Below, in pieces: positions 35,322 to 47,689 of a stretch of DNA of 64,000 nt. Positions within the stretch are counted from its first letter, which is position 1. The number at the start of each line of letters is the position of its first letter. Under the pieces are notes generated by a model that was given only the letters and a program-made list of their open reading frames with translations, did not search any database and was not told where the DNA came from. The stretch lies in contig OZ022244.1 of assembly GCA_963978895.1 (NCBI GenBank), positions 27,944,769-28,008,768 on the forward strand, in the 5' to 3' direction. A program made the position numbers and the translations under genes. This DNA is from Erpobdella octoculata (Eukaryota; Annelida; Clitellata; Hirudinida; Erpobdellidae).

Positions 35322-35323
<2 letters not shown>

Positions 35324-35383
<60 letters not shown>
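35324..35383. repeat. (AT)n(GT)n microsatellite in gene B 3' UTR
   Basis: About 32 bp of AT then 28 bp of GT. Confidence 0.95.
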
Positions 35384-35386
<3 letters not shown>

Positions 35387-35561
35387 TTGTTTTTATGTAT
35401 GTCAGTTTACGAAACTTTTATTCAACTTTTCACTAAACGTCTGAAACAAGAAAAAAATTGTCAATGACTTTGAAACATCTCAAACAAATAATATTCTTAT
35501 AAGAACAAAAATTTATTTTTCAATTATATTTTTATTTTTTCCGCAAAACCTTTGAAATGAA

Positions 35562-35567
35562 AATAAA
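35562..35567 (+). terminator. Gene B poly(A) signal
   Basis: AATAAA in the block AATAAAGTGACCATCTG, conserved with gene A at 14404. Confidence 0.65.
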
Positions 35568-35789
35568 GTGACCATCTGCTCCAAACCAATCCACGTGTTT
35601 GTTTACAATAGGGCAAATTGTAAAGAGGTAAAATATGATTAGATGTACAAATAAAATAATAAAATGTACACCTTTTTTCAATTCTGGTGCAGGAAGAGTT
35701 CTTGATTCAACAGCCAGTAGTTCAAACTAGTCCCTTCATCAAATAGATAAATTAAAATGCATTCTAGCTAACTTGATACAGGTAACTAG

Positions 35790-35990
35790 GAATGTCACGG
35801 CTACCCGACCCGAACCCGAAGTTCGGTACTACCTGGTATTTCTTTGATACTTGAACACGAACCTGAGAATGTGAAAAATAAAAACTCAAACTAAAACCCG
35901 AACCTGAAAAATTTAAACCCGAACTATTAGAATTTGAAACCCGAGCTCAAACCCGAACTATTAGATTCTAATAATTAGAAGATCAAAACT
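35790..35990. repeat. CCCGAAC-rich imperfect repeat
   Basis: Repeated ACCCGAAC and AACTCAAAC motifs (e.g. GACCCGAACCCGAAG); probably a decayed element end. No ORF. Confidence 0.55.
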
Positions 35991-35999
35991 CAAACTTTT

Positions 36000-36540
36000 C
36001 AAAAATTGTGTATTATCTTTTATAAATTGAGGACCATTTTAATAAAAAACCTAATATAACAACTGGTATCAGAACGGTTGTTTGCCAGTACAGTTTGATA
36101 CTGTACTCAAATTATTAAATACTACTTTAAATATTAATAATGGTGTTTTTAGGACTCTTTATGAAGAAGCAATGGTTTCATGTGCTATTACGTTGCTATT
36201 ATCCTGTAGGTAATGCTGCAAGCTTGATATGGTTAATTTGCATTTATCAATAATACTAATCTAAAAACAAAACTTTTTTGCCACATTAACTCTTCCTCGT
36301 TTACTGCGGTCCACTCTCAAGCCTGGATAAAAAAGAGAAGAAAGGAAGAAAACAGGATCAAATTAAGATTCGCGGGAGAAATTATTTCGGTATTTCCTAC
36401 ACAATTCTGCGCTGTTTCAGTTTTAAAACGCAATATTTAGATGACTATAAACTTTATTATAAACTTTTATAATAAACAAGTAAAGATAAAAAATAAATTT
36501 TTTAAAGAAAAGCTTTTGAGTTGAGCCTTTTATATTTTGC
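36000..36540. other. Intergenic, no feature recognised
   Basis: AT-rich spacer. Confidence 0.5.
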
Positions 36541-38345
36541 TAATTCAGGCGCTTGCTCTCCCATTCCCGTTCTCGCTCGCGCTCATTTTCTTTTTAATTC
36601 TTTCCTAACTTCTTTTAGCTCATAAAACGAATAGATTTGCTAAAACTGGCTAAAACCTGCTTGAAGCCTTCAAACGTTGTTACGTAAACTAAAATTGAAT
36701 TTTTTTACGCAAATACCGATTTGAATTTTATTACGCACCCCCGACGCGTTTCATACGTTAATACTATTGCCACGGCGGTACGCGATCTTTGATTCGCTAT
36801 ATATGTTTATTAATTTTATTTTTTTCACTGTATGTTATATTCAAACTCAGAATTTGTACCTTTATATAAAAATATTAATGAAATTAAAAAAAAATTATTT
36901 TGAAATTTTTATGCTACTACCTAGGGGTAGGGTTAGGGTTCGGGTTGCATTTTCGCCAATGTCCGACGGTATAAGACGGGGAGATTAGATTGAATAGTTT
37001 TGGATAGTTTTAAATGACTAGGTCACATACAGCCATAGATATCTATCCATATTTGCATACATTATGCTCTTGAAGCTTGCTAATATTTTCGTTTGAAATT
37101 TTTTTTATTTTGGTCAAATTAACCTTTACACTTTTATTTAGAAACGACTCTGCATAATTTTATGATTAATAATAATTTTTTATTTAAAATTAACATGATT
37201 GTAGTATCTATGGACTGTAGGCCATAAGTTATTTACAGCTGAAAATTATTGTTTTATACTATTTTAATACTATTGTTTTAATACTATTTTAATACTATTG
37301 TTTTAATACTATTTTAATACTATTGTTTTAATACTATTGTTTTAATACTATTTTAATACTATTTTAATACTATTTTAATACTATTTTAATATTATTTTAA
37401 TACTATTGTTTTATTACTATTTTAATACTATTGTTTTAATACTATTTTAATATTATTGTTTTAATACTATTTTTATTGATACTTATAATAGTTCTTACAA
37501 TCATTCTAATATTTGTATGTGGCTTCTATATTGAGCCATTTAGACAAAAAAAGGCCATACACATTTTTGTATCTACTTTGATATAGCTTGTCTCCACAAT
37601 TATTCTTTTACAACTGCCTTTGCCATATACACCAAATAAAAGCTTGTTGGACCTGTAACATTAAAGACCTTTTGTAATGTTTCTGTTGCAGATATATAAA
37701 TAACTCAGGGTTAGTAGCAATTTTACCGATTGCAATAACATCGAACCGCCGGGACAATAGCAGCGACCCGTTTCATACATGAAAAAAACTCGTCACCTTA
37801 GCAACCGAAACCATTTAACTATTAAAAAAAATAACCAAGATTCAGTAAATAACGTATTTGGTTGAATTTTAGTTGTGAATATGTGTTTATATTAAATTGT
37901 TAATAAATAAAATTTTATACATTTTTCGTTAACATTTAATTCATATAATGAAAAAAATTCGTAACCTTAGCAACTATAAGGCTTAATAAATAACCAAGAT
38001 TCAATAAATAACGTATTTGGTTGAATTTTAGTTGTAATTATTATAAATAAATAAAATAAAAAAAAATCTAAATTTCTCGTTAACATTGATTTAAATATAA
38101 GTCCGCTGTCTGCTTTTTACCCAATCACGACGCGTTCCAATATACGTTTCGTTACGCATTGTATATTCTTCGAAATAAGGCGATCCAGGCCGAATTTTTC
38201 ATAAACCTTTCTTAATGAGCACCTAAAACTAAAAGACACCTAAAAAGACACCTAAAAGATATGTCCAAATTACATTACAATCCGTTCAGTGGTTTTTGCG
38301 ATTTCGTGATGAGTCAGCCAGTCAGTCAGTGGTATTTGAGTTGAA
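36540..38345 (-). repeat. R5-family element, inverted and expanded copy
   Basis: Reading leftward: head ACTGACTGACTGGCTGACTC and CGAAATCGCAAAAACCACTG (38345-38270), two CGTTATTTACTGAATCTTGG-type blocks (37780-38035), then TTAGCAAATCTATTCG and a stub of the CCCGTTCTCGCTCGC minisatellite (36550-36600). 36690-37760 between them is unique AT-rich sequence with short GTAGGGTTAGGGTTCGGG at 36926. Confidence 0.65.
37255..37475. repeat. Tandem TTTTAATACTATT repeat
   Basis: About 15 units of TTTTAATACTATTG/T with small variants. Confidence 0.9.
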
Positions 38346-38530
38346 AGATGTTCAAAATACGTTTTTTAAAATTAAATCATGTATCGTCATCCAATATAAA
38401 GCCATGCTGAAAGTTTCAGCTTTCTAGCTAGTAAAAAAGCTGGTTAAATTTCACTTGCAAGATTTGCGTACAGAGAAAGCCACACACACAACACACAAAC
38501 AGAGATTGTAACCTAAATAAAAGTTTTTAA
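38345..38530 (+). repeat. Dispersed repeat R2, copy 2
   Basis: Matches 11702-11885: AGCCATGCTGAAAGTTTCAG, AGAGAAAGCCACACACA. Confidence 0.8.
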
Positions 38531-39237
38531 AAAGAAAAAAATCATTTGACACTTTCAAAGAAAATATTTAGATACACTGCTTAGATCTTTAACAAAATTG
38601 CTAGTTCCATATTTACAAAAATAATTATTTTTATCTCGTAAAAAACAGACTGCCAAAACAAATTTTCAAAGCAAAGTCAGAAATGACAGGTATCGCAATA
38701 AGGCTTGTTTAGTAGCTCTGTTCACTAGAGTTCATAATTTGTTCAATAAGAGAAAAGGTGGATTTGTTGTTATATATCGATCAGAAACATATCAAATTTT
38801 TGGCGGTGCTGGTGGTTGTAGCAGTAAGGTATTCCCTATGGACCTAAGAGTCGGCAGATTGTTTGCCGCTGGCGTCACCAGCGTCTGCATGGGATGTGGT
38901 TAGGCGCTTTTAAATGGCTGCCTCTGGTTTTTGTATTTAGTAATTCGTAAAAGACTTTATAACAGTTTTTAATTTTTTGTCTTTGGTGAAAGCACAGGCG
39001 ACGACTTCCTTCCGCCGTCCATTATCATTGTTGCATTTTTGTCTCCTTTTTTGCATGATTCACGTGATTGTGTCTCGATAATCACAATGAAATTTTTTTA
39101 AATTACTATTTTGTATCACGAAATAAATATAAAAAAATTGCAATGATCATTATAAAATATTGAACCAATAATAACACTTGGCAAGATGTGTTTGTTTCAC
39201 AAATGAAAAAAAAACTGAATGTTCTTCACAATGTTCT
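38530..39237. other. Intergenic; unclassified G+C-richer patch
   Basis: 38805-38930 (GGTGGTTGTAGCAGTAAGGT to GGATGTGGTTAGGCGC) is more complex than its surroundings, SINE-like in length, but no family recognised. Confidence 0.35.
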
Positions 39238-40000
39238 TAAATGCTTTTATTTAACTTCACTCGTCTCTCTGTTTGTTGTTAGTTTGTCTGTGGTGATCAA
39301 ATCTTAGAGAGCGTAGAAAAAAAGAGGGGAGAGAGAGGATTTTATTAATTTTCACTTAAACCATTCAAGTCACACAAGTTAAACCATATATGAAAACAAT
39401 TAATTTTTCAAAGTGAATAATAATCTATAAAAACAAATATGAAATAATCTGCTGGAAAAAAGAATTTAACGTAAATTGGTTTAAATTGGTTTATTTCTTT
39501 TTATAAATAAAGGATAAAATGATGTTGTAAACAAACATAAATGATAAATATGCATACCAAGTTTGATAAAATAATGTTTTAATAGTTTAATAAGTAATTC
39601 GATAGCTAAGGACTAAGGTGATAACGATAATGGCCGTCAGCTCGCGATTTTGCGATTCTGACTGAGAAAATAGTGGGTCAAAGTTACGGCGTTAGGGGCA
39701 TTTTATAGCCATGGAAACTTCCAGTCATATAAATTAATAACGCCTTAAGACGTGGAAACAAAAACTAAAATTGTGGGACGCCAAATAAGAAAGTTATAAG
39801 AAAAACAAAATGTGGACCAAACTTCCAGATCTAGGTAAAGTAGGCGTGTCCAAGTGTATTCATTGGTCTCGTTGAATGCCCGCACTATTTATGAGTCTCC
39901 TGATGTAACCAAAGACTATATAGACGCCTGAATTATCAAGATATAAACGGCTGAACTCAAAAGCATTTCTTTAAAAAAATTATTTTTTATCTTTAATTGT
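39238..40000 (+). repeat. Dispersed repeat R1, copy 2
   Basis: Same-strand copy of 1863-2620. Confidence 0.8.
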
Positions 40001-40633
40001 TTCCTACCTAACCATACCTCTGACTCAGAGGTTAGTTTAACTCGGCAGTTTGGGTTCGTGCAATGAATCTTTTCTAAAAAAAAATATAACCATGCTTAAT
40101 TTTGTCAACATCGGTCCAGTGGTTCAGATTTCTATAAAGAAAAAAAAACAGGCAAAAACATTGTTTTTCATATAAACGATTTTGTAGAGTTCAAAAATTA
40201 ACATATTTATTTTATTTCTTTATCGAGTTTTTAAGATTCGTTAGCTGCTTGTGCGAAACGCCTGGATAGCTCTTATACCTGTGGATTCTGTTTGGAAAGG
40301 TCTCTATACTGAAGTACTCTTATACTTGAGACTATTTACTTTATTATGACCGGTTTTATTGGATTTTTCCTAGACAGATACTAGACAGATACAAAGATAC
40401 AAAGACAATGTTTATAAAAAAAAGTTACAGTACAGAATACCATTCAAAATTGCGTAACAAGAAAGTTTTTCAACAACAAAAAAATCTATGAAAATCTAAC
40501 ACAAACGTTATTCATTAAATTTGAATTTTGTTAACATACATATGTTTTAGTTCTTTTTACTGAAATACAAAAAACTGTGAAGTAATAAAGTAAACATTCA
40601 AATATCATTGATACCTGTCTATACAGTGAGTAT
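40001..40633. other. Intergenic, no feature recognised
   Basis: AT-rich spacer downstream of the minus-strand gene; TTTTATTGG near 40352 would read CCAATAAAA on minus, a possible poly(A) signal. Confidence 0.4.
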
Positions 40634-41032
40634 TCAGTAAACATTGTCTTTCAGATGTTTCAAAATAAACAAGAGACTCTGCTCTAAGGCGTTGAGTTGG
40701 CTTTGATAGCCATAAAATTCCTTCAACTTTTCATTTGTATCGATCACTCCAAGAACCTCATCAGTAAACAAAACAGTAAAAATCAACATGGCATTCAGTT
40801 CACGAGCTTCATCATCGAAACATTTCGGAAGACCAGCGATTGGTGGCATTCCGATTGTCTTGGACGGCTGAGATTGGTGAGGTAGCTGAGGTGGTGACGG
40901 CATCGACTCCCTTGTAGGCGCTTCGATGTTTGCCGGCAATCCAAATGTTTCACGAACGATGATAACCTTCGTTGCGATCATGTAGGTAAAAATTACAAAA
41001 ATCGACAACAGAACCACCAATAGAATTTTCAT
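40634..41032 (-). CDS. Small signal-anchored helical protein (132 aa), unrecognised
   Basis: ATG chosen just inside a likely acceptor (TATTTTCAG|CTACAAGATG), so the 22 codons upstream are probably intron. The N-terminus MKILLVVLLSIFVIFTYMIA is a signal peptide or membrane anchor. A Pro/Ser-rich linker follows (residues ~28-65, APTRESMPSPPQLP), then a helix-rich C-terminal half (CFDDEARELNAML ... YQSQLNALEQSLLF). G+C-richer than its flanks and spliced upstream, which argues for a real gene. No family recognised. It faces the 41657 gene across ~620 bp, so they may share a promoter region. Both encode an N-terminal hydrophobic leader and a helical domain starting C-[PF]-D, so distant kinship is possible but unproven. 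Confidence 0.6.
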   Translation of the reverse strand: MKILLVVLLSIFVIFTYMIATKVIIVRETFGLPANIEAPTRESMPSPPQLPHQSQPSKTIGMPPIAGLPKCFDDEARELNAMLIFTVLFTDEVLGVIDTNEKLKEFYGYQSQLNALEQSLLFILKHLKDNVY

Positions 41033-41656
41033 CTTGTAGCTGAAAATAATTGAGCGTTTTTTAAAATTGAAATGAATTCCAGTTAATAAGACAAGCAATC
41101 AGCTGCAACGCTTATACAAGCATTGAACCGTGCATTATTTAAAGCAATAAGAAATCAAACCTGTTCATGGCTTATTTTTTTTACATCAAACGAGGTTGGT
41201 TTGCTGTTTTCAAATTATAGTGTTTAAAGTTTTCTTAAAACTTTTAAATAAAAAACGCAGTGAAAATTATCTACGAATGTTCAACAGTAGTAAAATTTAA
41301 GCGCGGCGACATTTGATATGAATAGAAAACCTTTAAGAACTCCATTATTTAGAATGCTCAGGTAGTTATCTTTACAGTCTTTATAGGCAATCTATTGTCC
41401 GTGTGAAAAAAATATGTTTCAACTCGCAATATTTCAGTTGACTTTTCTTGTGATAAACTCCAGCGTTTATTTTAAAGTTTGTTAACGACCGTAAACTTTA
41501 ATTTTTCAATCTTTAAAAAATTTATTAGTACTTCGAGTTAATTTTTAGATAACAAAATTTTTTTTCTTATTTCGAATTGTATAGCAGAACAAGCCCAATC
41601 GATCATCAAAGCAATCAACAACGGAAACAAATAAAGTGCTAGGAAATTTTTAGACA

Positions 41657-41891
41657 ATGCCAGATCTGAAGAAAGCGTTGTTTATCTCGATTTGGATGGC
41701 CATGTGCGTTCCTCTAGAGAGCATGGACGGTCGATGCACAGCTTGTCCAACAGAGTTAGCTGGTCTGTTCAGATCCAACCTCATGAATCTGAGTACCAAG
41801 TTGAACACATCTTTCGCCAACTTGCGAACGCTGAGCGACAAGGATGAAGAGATAAAGTCATTTTTAGACATTATGAAGCAAAACATGGCAG
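41657..41891 (+). CDS. Exon 1 of the 41.7-kb secreted-protein gene
   Basis: 78 codons plus one base from ATG to a GTGACT donor; unspliced reading stops at TAA five bases on. Confidence 0.62.
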
Positions 41892-44800
41892 GTGACTAAA
41901 TAGAAAATTAATTTAAATAAACGATTTAAATAAATTATTTCAGATCAACTTTATTTATTTGGACAATTACTAAAGCAAGCTTAGTAAAACACTTTGACCA
42001 GCTGGCTAGTGAAAAAAAACTTGAAAACTAGACACCATAGAGTTTTGGTTTTTTGCACTAGATGTCTACCAAAACGTTATTCCGGGGGCGATTATTTTAA
42101 TTACTCTCAGCTGAGATTGTTTAATTCGTAGGTGAAATTTTCCTGAAAGGATTCAGTGTTAAAGGAAACTTCCACATGCGAATAAAATAATCATCTTTCA
42201 ACAACTGTTTAACGTAAATAATAAAGAATTTAGTTTTCTAGGATAAAAAATGTAAACGATAAATTTACAGTTTCTTTAAATTGAATTTCAATGTATTAGA
42301 AAAAAATGCGTTGAAGTCCGTTTGTTCTAACACGAGGACAAGTAATTTTGTACGAAATTTTTTAAAACACACTTTATGATTGTTTGATGATTTTATTCAT
42401 GGAAGAATTCCTTCTCGGTGGAAATCTTTCTCTCAATCTAACTGGTGCTGGAGCTCCTAGACCAAGTTCACCTGGAAATCAGATGTCATCATTTCTGCTT
42501 CTTGATCAAGTGAAATATTTTTTATTGGCATAGCACAGGGAGGGGGGAAAGGATGCCCATCGGGCGTCAATTTTGAGGGGAAGTCACAAAAAAATGCTGG
42601 AAAGAACAAAATCGAAGTAAATGCAAAAATTAAAATTTATTCTTTCTATTCATTGACTTTTTTGGAAAAAAAGTTTTATAGAAATTGAATTTGTTTGAAG
42701 AAAATAATTGTATTTTATAAAATATTAAGCAATAGTTTTAAAAATAATACTGCTTAATATTTTATAAAATAAAATTATTTTCTTCATTTTTTATTGATTT
42801 GAGTTATCATCATGGACCGATCCATAATGTTATGTTTTTTTTGGTAATGGGCGCATTATAAATGATTAAATAATAACAATAAAAATGTAATTACAATTGG
42901 TTTTGATGTTTTTTCCACTTTAATATGCATGTCTTGTAATTTTAGTTTTGATTTATTAACAAACCCTTTTTATTTTAGTTTTGATTTATTAACAAACCCT
43001 TTTTATTTTAGTTTTGATTTATTAACAAACCCTTTTTATTTTAGTTTTTTTTTGCTTTGTGAACCGTTATATCTGTGAGACTGCAAAAAAGCACTTTATA
43101 CGGCAAACTGTTTTTGAAACATTTTCATGGACAAACAACCTTTGAGAGACTTATGCAAATGTTTGCACTTTTCTAACTACTTGCATTCCCAGAAAAATCT
43201 CAGAAATTGATAAACAATAATCTGCACTTAATCATATGCAATTGACAAAAGATCTTTTCTTGCAGTCATTTCTATTTCTGTATAATAAAATGAATGTCTG
43301 TTTCTCTTCTCTGCCTGTTTGCTAGTTTCTGTCTGATTTGTTTTTTGTTTGCTTGTTTTTGTTTGTTTGTTTGCTAGTCTTTGTCTGTTTGTTTTCTTTT
43401 TGTATTGTTTAGTCTGTTTACTTCTGTCTGTTTTCATACAAATTCAAAAAGTTAGAGCAAACTGGACGGAATTTCGAAATTTGTAATGGAGGTAGTTTTC
43501 AAAAGAACAAATATTTAAAAGATATTTGTAATGGAGGTAGTTTTCAAAAGAACAAATATTTAAAAGATATTTGTAATGGAGGTAGTTTTCATAAGAACAA
43601 ATATTTAAAAGATATTTGTAATGGAGGTAGTTTTCAAAAGAACAAATATTTAAAAGATATTTGTAATGGAGGTAGTTTTCATAAGAACAAATATTTAAAA
43701 GATATTTGTAATGGAGGTAGTTTTCAAAAGAACAAATATTTAAAAGATATTTGTAATGGAGGTAGTTTTCATAAGAACAAATATTTAAAAGATATTTGTA
43801 ATGGAGGTAGTTTTCATAAGAACAAATATTTAAAAGATATTTGAAAGAAAATCTGCTCTTTATTTTAAGTTTAATGGCCCTAAAAGTTTTTTTTTTAGAT
43901 TTTATTCAAAACATAAGACCCGTGTTATTGCCATAAATGGTAAGTGAATTGGGAATGGAAATAGAGATTATTTTTTGTATCGGTCATGGAAATTAGAAAT
44001 GGAATTTAAATTAAGAATGAAATTAGAATTAGAAATAAAAACTGCTTAAAGAATCAAATTAAAATAAAAAATAGGAATAATTTTTAAACTAGAAAACAAA
44101 TTGAGAAACAACATTTATCATATTTTGTAGCAAACGATTGTATTAACTACACCAACTGTTGCTCTATTGTGTTTGCTCTGGTGACTGCATGTTTAGTTTT
44201 ATTGTTTAAAGTGAAAATAAATGTTTGATAATTTAATGGTTGCTACTGTGTATTGGTTTCGGTTCTAGTATAGAAACGATTTTCAATTATTACCACCTAC
44301 GGAAAAGATCGAAAAGCAAACAAAAATTGTGAGTCATTTTTTAATAATGGAAATAATATAGAATTCGAAAACAAAATTTCCAAATTACCTATAATGAAAA
44401 TGAAATAAAAAAATTTAAACTATGGTAGTTAGAATTGAAAGATTTTTTTAAAACTAGAATGGAACTATAATTGAAATAGAAATTAATTTAAAAAAATTAA
44501 TGAAATGGTACTTATTTTATTAATGGTAATTAGAATTGGAACGAAAATATGAGTATGAATGGAAATAGAATTTAAAATGAGAATTGTGTGACAAATGGAA
44601 ATAACATTGCATAGGAAAAAACAGAAAAAAAACAAAAAAGAGAAAGACAATGCAAAAAACAATTGAAAATGTTGACAAGTCGGGTGACTCAGCTAGTTGA
44701 CAATAAACCTGTCATGTTCTTTGATAACAATGCATGAATTAATGAATTTTCAACACGAAAAAATAAGCTTTTCATCTGAATGATGCATACTTGAGCACTG

Positions 44801-45561
44801 TAAATAATGGATTTGTCCTCAACTAAGCATAAAAAATTTAACGAGACAATTTTCTTAAATAGGTTTTGTATTAAGTTTCACATTTTGAGTAAAAATTTAA
44901 CCACTTTTCAATCTTCTAGAGCTCTAAAACATTTATGAGATGCTTTTGCCGAAAAAACAATAGTTTAAGCGTAATTTAAGATTGTTTCATGTTTTTAGGT
45001 TTTATTAAAGTTAATTTTTATTTCTTTTTAATTCTTATTTTCAGTTTTTTTTTAAATTTAAATTTCAACTTTGTTTATGTTTGTTTTATATTACTACAAG
45101 TTTCAATTTTCAATTCAACTCTATTTCTATCTTCGTTGTAAGATTTGAATTAACTTATTATTCAGATACTGCCATATTTTATTTATTATTATCAACATTC
45201 CTGATGGTAATGTAATTAATAGTAATTATTGATAATTAAAATGATAAAAATATTTATGATTTTTGAGCTAGACATAAAATCAATTAAATATTGCTTATGA
45301 AACTACGTCCAAAATAACAACAGAAAACAAACAATAAACAAATGAGGCGCTTGTATATTTGGTTATGTTCAATTTTTTTTGTAGACTACTTCTGTTGTGA
45401 AAAACTGTCCTGATCTGAAAAAATATGCAGAAGATTTCGTTGCTGTTATGGAACTGATTTGGTACAGCCAGCCAATGGAGTTGATCAGATTAGTAGACGA
45501 CATCAAAGCCAGACAGAAGCGAGTGTCTGATCTTTATGCCAGAATGATACAACAAAATTAG
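41657..45561 (+). CDS. Small secreted helical protein gene, unrecognised (exons 1 and last)
   Basis: Exon 1 (41657-41891) encodes MPDLKKALFISIWMAMCVPL (signal peptide), CTACP, then amphipathic helix LSTKLNTSFANLRTL and DEEIKSFLDIMKQ; donor GCAG|GTGACT, phase 1. The last exon (45385-45561) has acceptor TTTTTTGTAG, is in phase 0 and encodes VVKNCPDLKKYAEDF ... RLVDDIKARQKRVSDLY to TAG. The phase mismatch requires a middle exon. Two candidates fit phase 1 to 0: 44131-44180 (open) and 43899-43939 (contains an in-frame TAA). The protein looks like a small secreted four-helix-type factor; family and function unknown. The intron also holds a 45-bp tandem array and a long hairpin. Confidence 0.5.
42697..42785. 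repeat. Long inverted repeat (35-bp arms)
   Basis: Arms 42697-42731 and 42751-42785 match at 34 of 35 positions, spacer 19 bp. AT-rich cruciform or hairpin; no flanking target duplication obvious. Confidence 0.85.
42950..43045 (+). repeat. 33-bp tandem repeat, about three units
   Basis: Unit TTTTATTTTAGTTTTGATTT plus ATTAACAAACCC. Confidence 0.88.
43485..43843 (+). repeat. 45-bp tandem repeat, about eight units
   Basis: Unit contains TTTGTAATGGAGGTAGTTTT and AAAGAACAAATATTTAAAAG-like sequence. Units alternate between CAAAAG and CATAAG variants. Confidence 0.93.
45385..45561 (+). CDS. Last exon of the 41.7-kb secreted-protein gene
   Basis: 59 codons including TAG, helix-rich, with a good polypyrimidine acceptor. 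G+C content is clearly above its surroundings. Confidence 0.62.
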   Translation, partial: TTSVVKNCPDLKKYAEDFVAVMELIWYSQPMELIRLVDDIKARQKRVSDLYARMIQQN

Positions 45562-45907
45562 GACAAATTAAAAAATTTTTGAATTTGATAAATGTAAATA
45601 TTTTAAATTTGATAAATGTATATACTTATAATATAAAATATGACATGTTTTTATCAGCTTTCACGTGTCTGGATGTCCGCGGATGTATGCGGGTGTCCGG
45701 AAGATCTTTTCCAAAGCTCACCCACCAACATTCATTTTCAAGTTGTGCACAATTACTTATAATGTTGAACATTTCAAAAGTCTATAATACAAATAATATA
45801 TGAAAATCATTTAAAAATTGTTTTTTTAGTTTAAGATGCGCCCGCTGACTTTGCATCTTTTGGCTATTATTATAATGTTGAAGAAAACTTTTTACGTCAT
45901 GTGTTTT

Positions 45908-46112
45908 CTTTTTATAAACTTTTATTTCGGTTACAATTTCTGTTTGTGTGTGTGTGTGTGTCTTTCTCTGTACGCAAATCTCGCAAGTTAAGTTTGACCA
46001 GCTTTTTGACTAGCTAGGAAGCTGAAACTTTCAGCATAGCTTTATATTAGATGACAATACATGATTCAATTAAAAAAACTTAATTTGAACATCTTTCGTA
46101 TTTCTAAATCGA
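45908..46112 (-). repeat. Dispersed repeat R2, copy 3 (inverted)
   Basis: Reverse of 11702-11885 with an internal (GT)n run at 45940-45961. Confidence 0.8.
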
Positions 46113-46930
46113 GTGTATATAAAATGAAAGTTTGTGTTGAAAAACTCGTTTTTTTTCTTTCACTTGTTCTGTATTTTTTATAGTATTTAATGTATGTATA
46201 TTATGTTATATATAAAAGTATACTACTTCCGTTTGAAACATAATTTTTTTACTCATTCTGATTAAAAGAGCTTATCTATTCAAAGTTTTCAAGCAATTTC
46301 AATGTTTTTTAGGCCGATTTTAAAAATCGTCTGTAATTTTTTCTACGATGAGCTGAAATAGAAAACTTTCAAGTAATAGAATTAACACAAAACAAAATTA
46401 TTTAATTGCTTTGTTCTTAATTCTATCTACCTTTTTTCATTCCAATTATAACTATAAACATCTTTTGTTTACTATTCACGAAACGAAAATTAGTCTATGT
46501 CATAAAAACATGTTTTAAATTTGGTAATTTTCAATTACTTAATTTTGTTCATTTAATAAGAAAAATTATTATTAAAAGTAGCTCTACATTTCGGACGAAA
46601 CTTCTCTTGTCATATTCTTATCTATACTTGCATTATGACCTGTTACGAAAGATATGAAAGGTAAGAGATGTCATTATTTTAGTGTGGCCCCTCGATCAAA
46701 CGAGTTTCGGGGCGAACCGACTATTGATGTTGATTGAAAGAGAAGAAAAAAAGGAAATGTTTCCAGCAATGTTTTGTGTTTGTGTCTAGCCGTAATTGAA
46801 ATGTTAAGGTTCTATCCAGAACCAGCGACAACAATAGCAGGATCGTTCTCATATTTTTATCAGGCCATGGCTAATTAATGGAGTAGATTTCTGTTCAATA
46901 TTGAGACCAACTATATTTTTCTCTTTTTTT
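46113..46930. other. Intergenic, no feature recognised
   Basis: AT-rich spacer with a G+C-richer patch near 46680-46740 (TTTCGGGGCGAACCGAC). Confidence 0.4.
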
Positions 46931-47194
46931 AATCTTCTCTTTCTTTCTTTCTTTTAGCGGGGACCAGGGGTAGGTATGACTCCTGACAAAATTTCAAAGT
47001 CTACCTGCAGTTTTAGGTGTTTTAACTCATTTAAAAAAAAATGCACGTTTCCCACTTGGTGTAATCTTCTCTTTCTTTCTTTCTTTTAGCGGGGACCAGG
47101 GGTAGGTATGACTCCTGACAAAATTTCAAAGTCTACCTGCAGTTTTAGGTGTTTTAACTCATTTAAAAAAAAATGCACGTTTCCCACTTGGTGT
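46931..47194 (+). repeat. Exact 132-bp tandem duplication
   Basis: 46931-47062 and 47063-47194 look identical; both contain (CTTT)n, CGGGGACCAGGGGTAGG and TCTACCTGCAGTTTTAGG. Confidence 0.93.
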
Positions 47195-47689
47195 TTTGTT
47201 GTGAGAAACTGTTTAATTATTTATTGTTGCTGCTTGTTCAACTTGCATAACAAATTCAATTAGAATAATGAAACTCGACAAATGCAGGTACCACGATATT
47301 GATCGCTGTTTTAAGTGAATGCTGTAAGTGGACGGACACAGACGCTTGTTTTTTAAGATTGGCATATCATCAGTGATGATTTCCTCACTTACTGGAACTT
47401 ATTAAAACATTTATAATATTCATTTCCCGTGAATTGTGCCAAAAATGTACAACGACATTAATTAGAATTTTTTTACAAAAGTCCTCGTCTCATATCAAAA
47501 GAACTTCAGTGCATTTTCGCGCGGGACGAACCACAAAACTTTCACATTCAAGGCTAACATTGCCGATTCGGCACCTAGCATTAGAAACTTAAAAACTTAT
47601 TCGAGAAATATAAGCATTCCCTGGTATTATTAAATAATAGGCACACGAATATAATAAAACCGGTGAAACAAAAAAAACAATTAAACAAG
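47195..47689. other. Intergenic, no feature recognised
   Basis: Mixed-composition spacer without a supported ORF. Confidence 0.4.

Noticed and set aside
36926..36950. Interstitial telomeric repeat (TTAGGG)n
   Set aside because: Only about two imperfect units; not distinguishable from chance.
43228..43437. Lys/Thr/Gln-rich minus ORF
   Set aside because: Low-complexity (GTTT)n-type sequence read on the minus strand.
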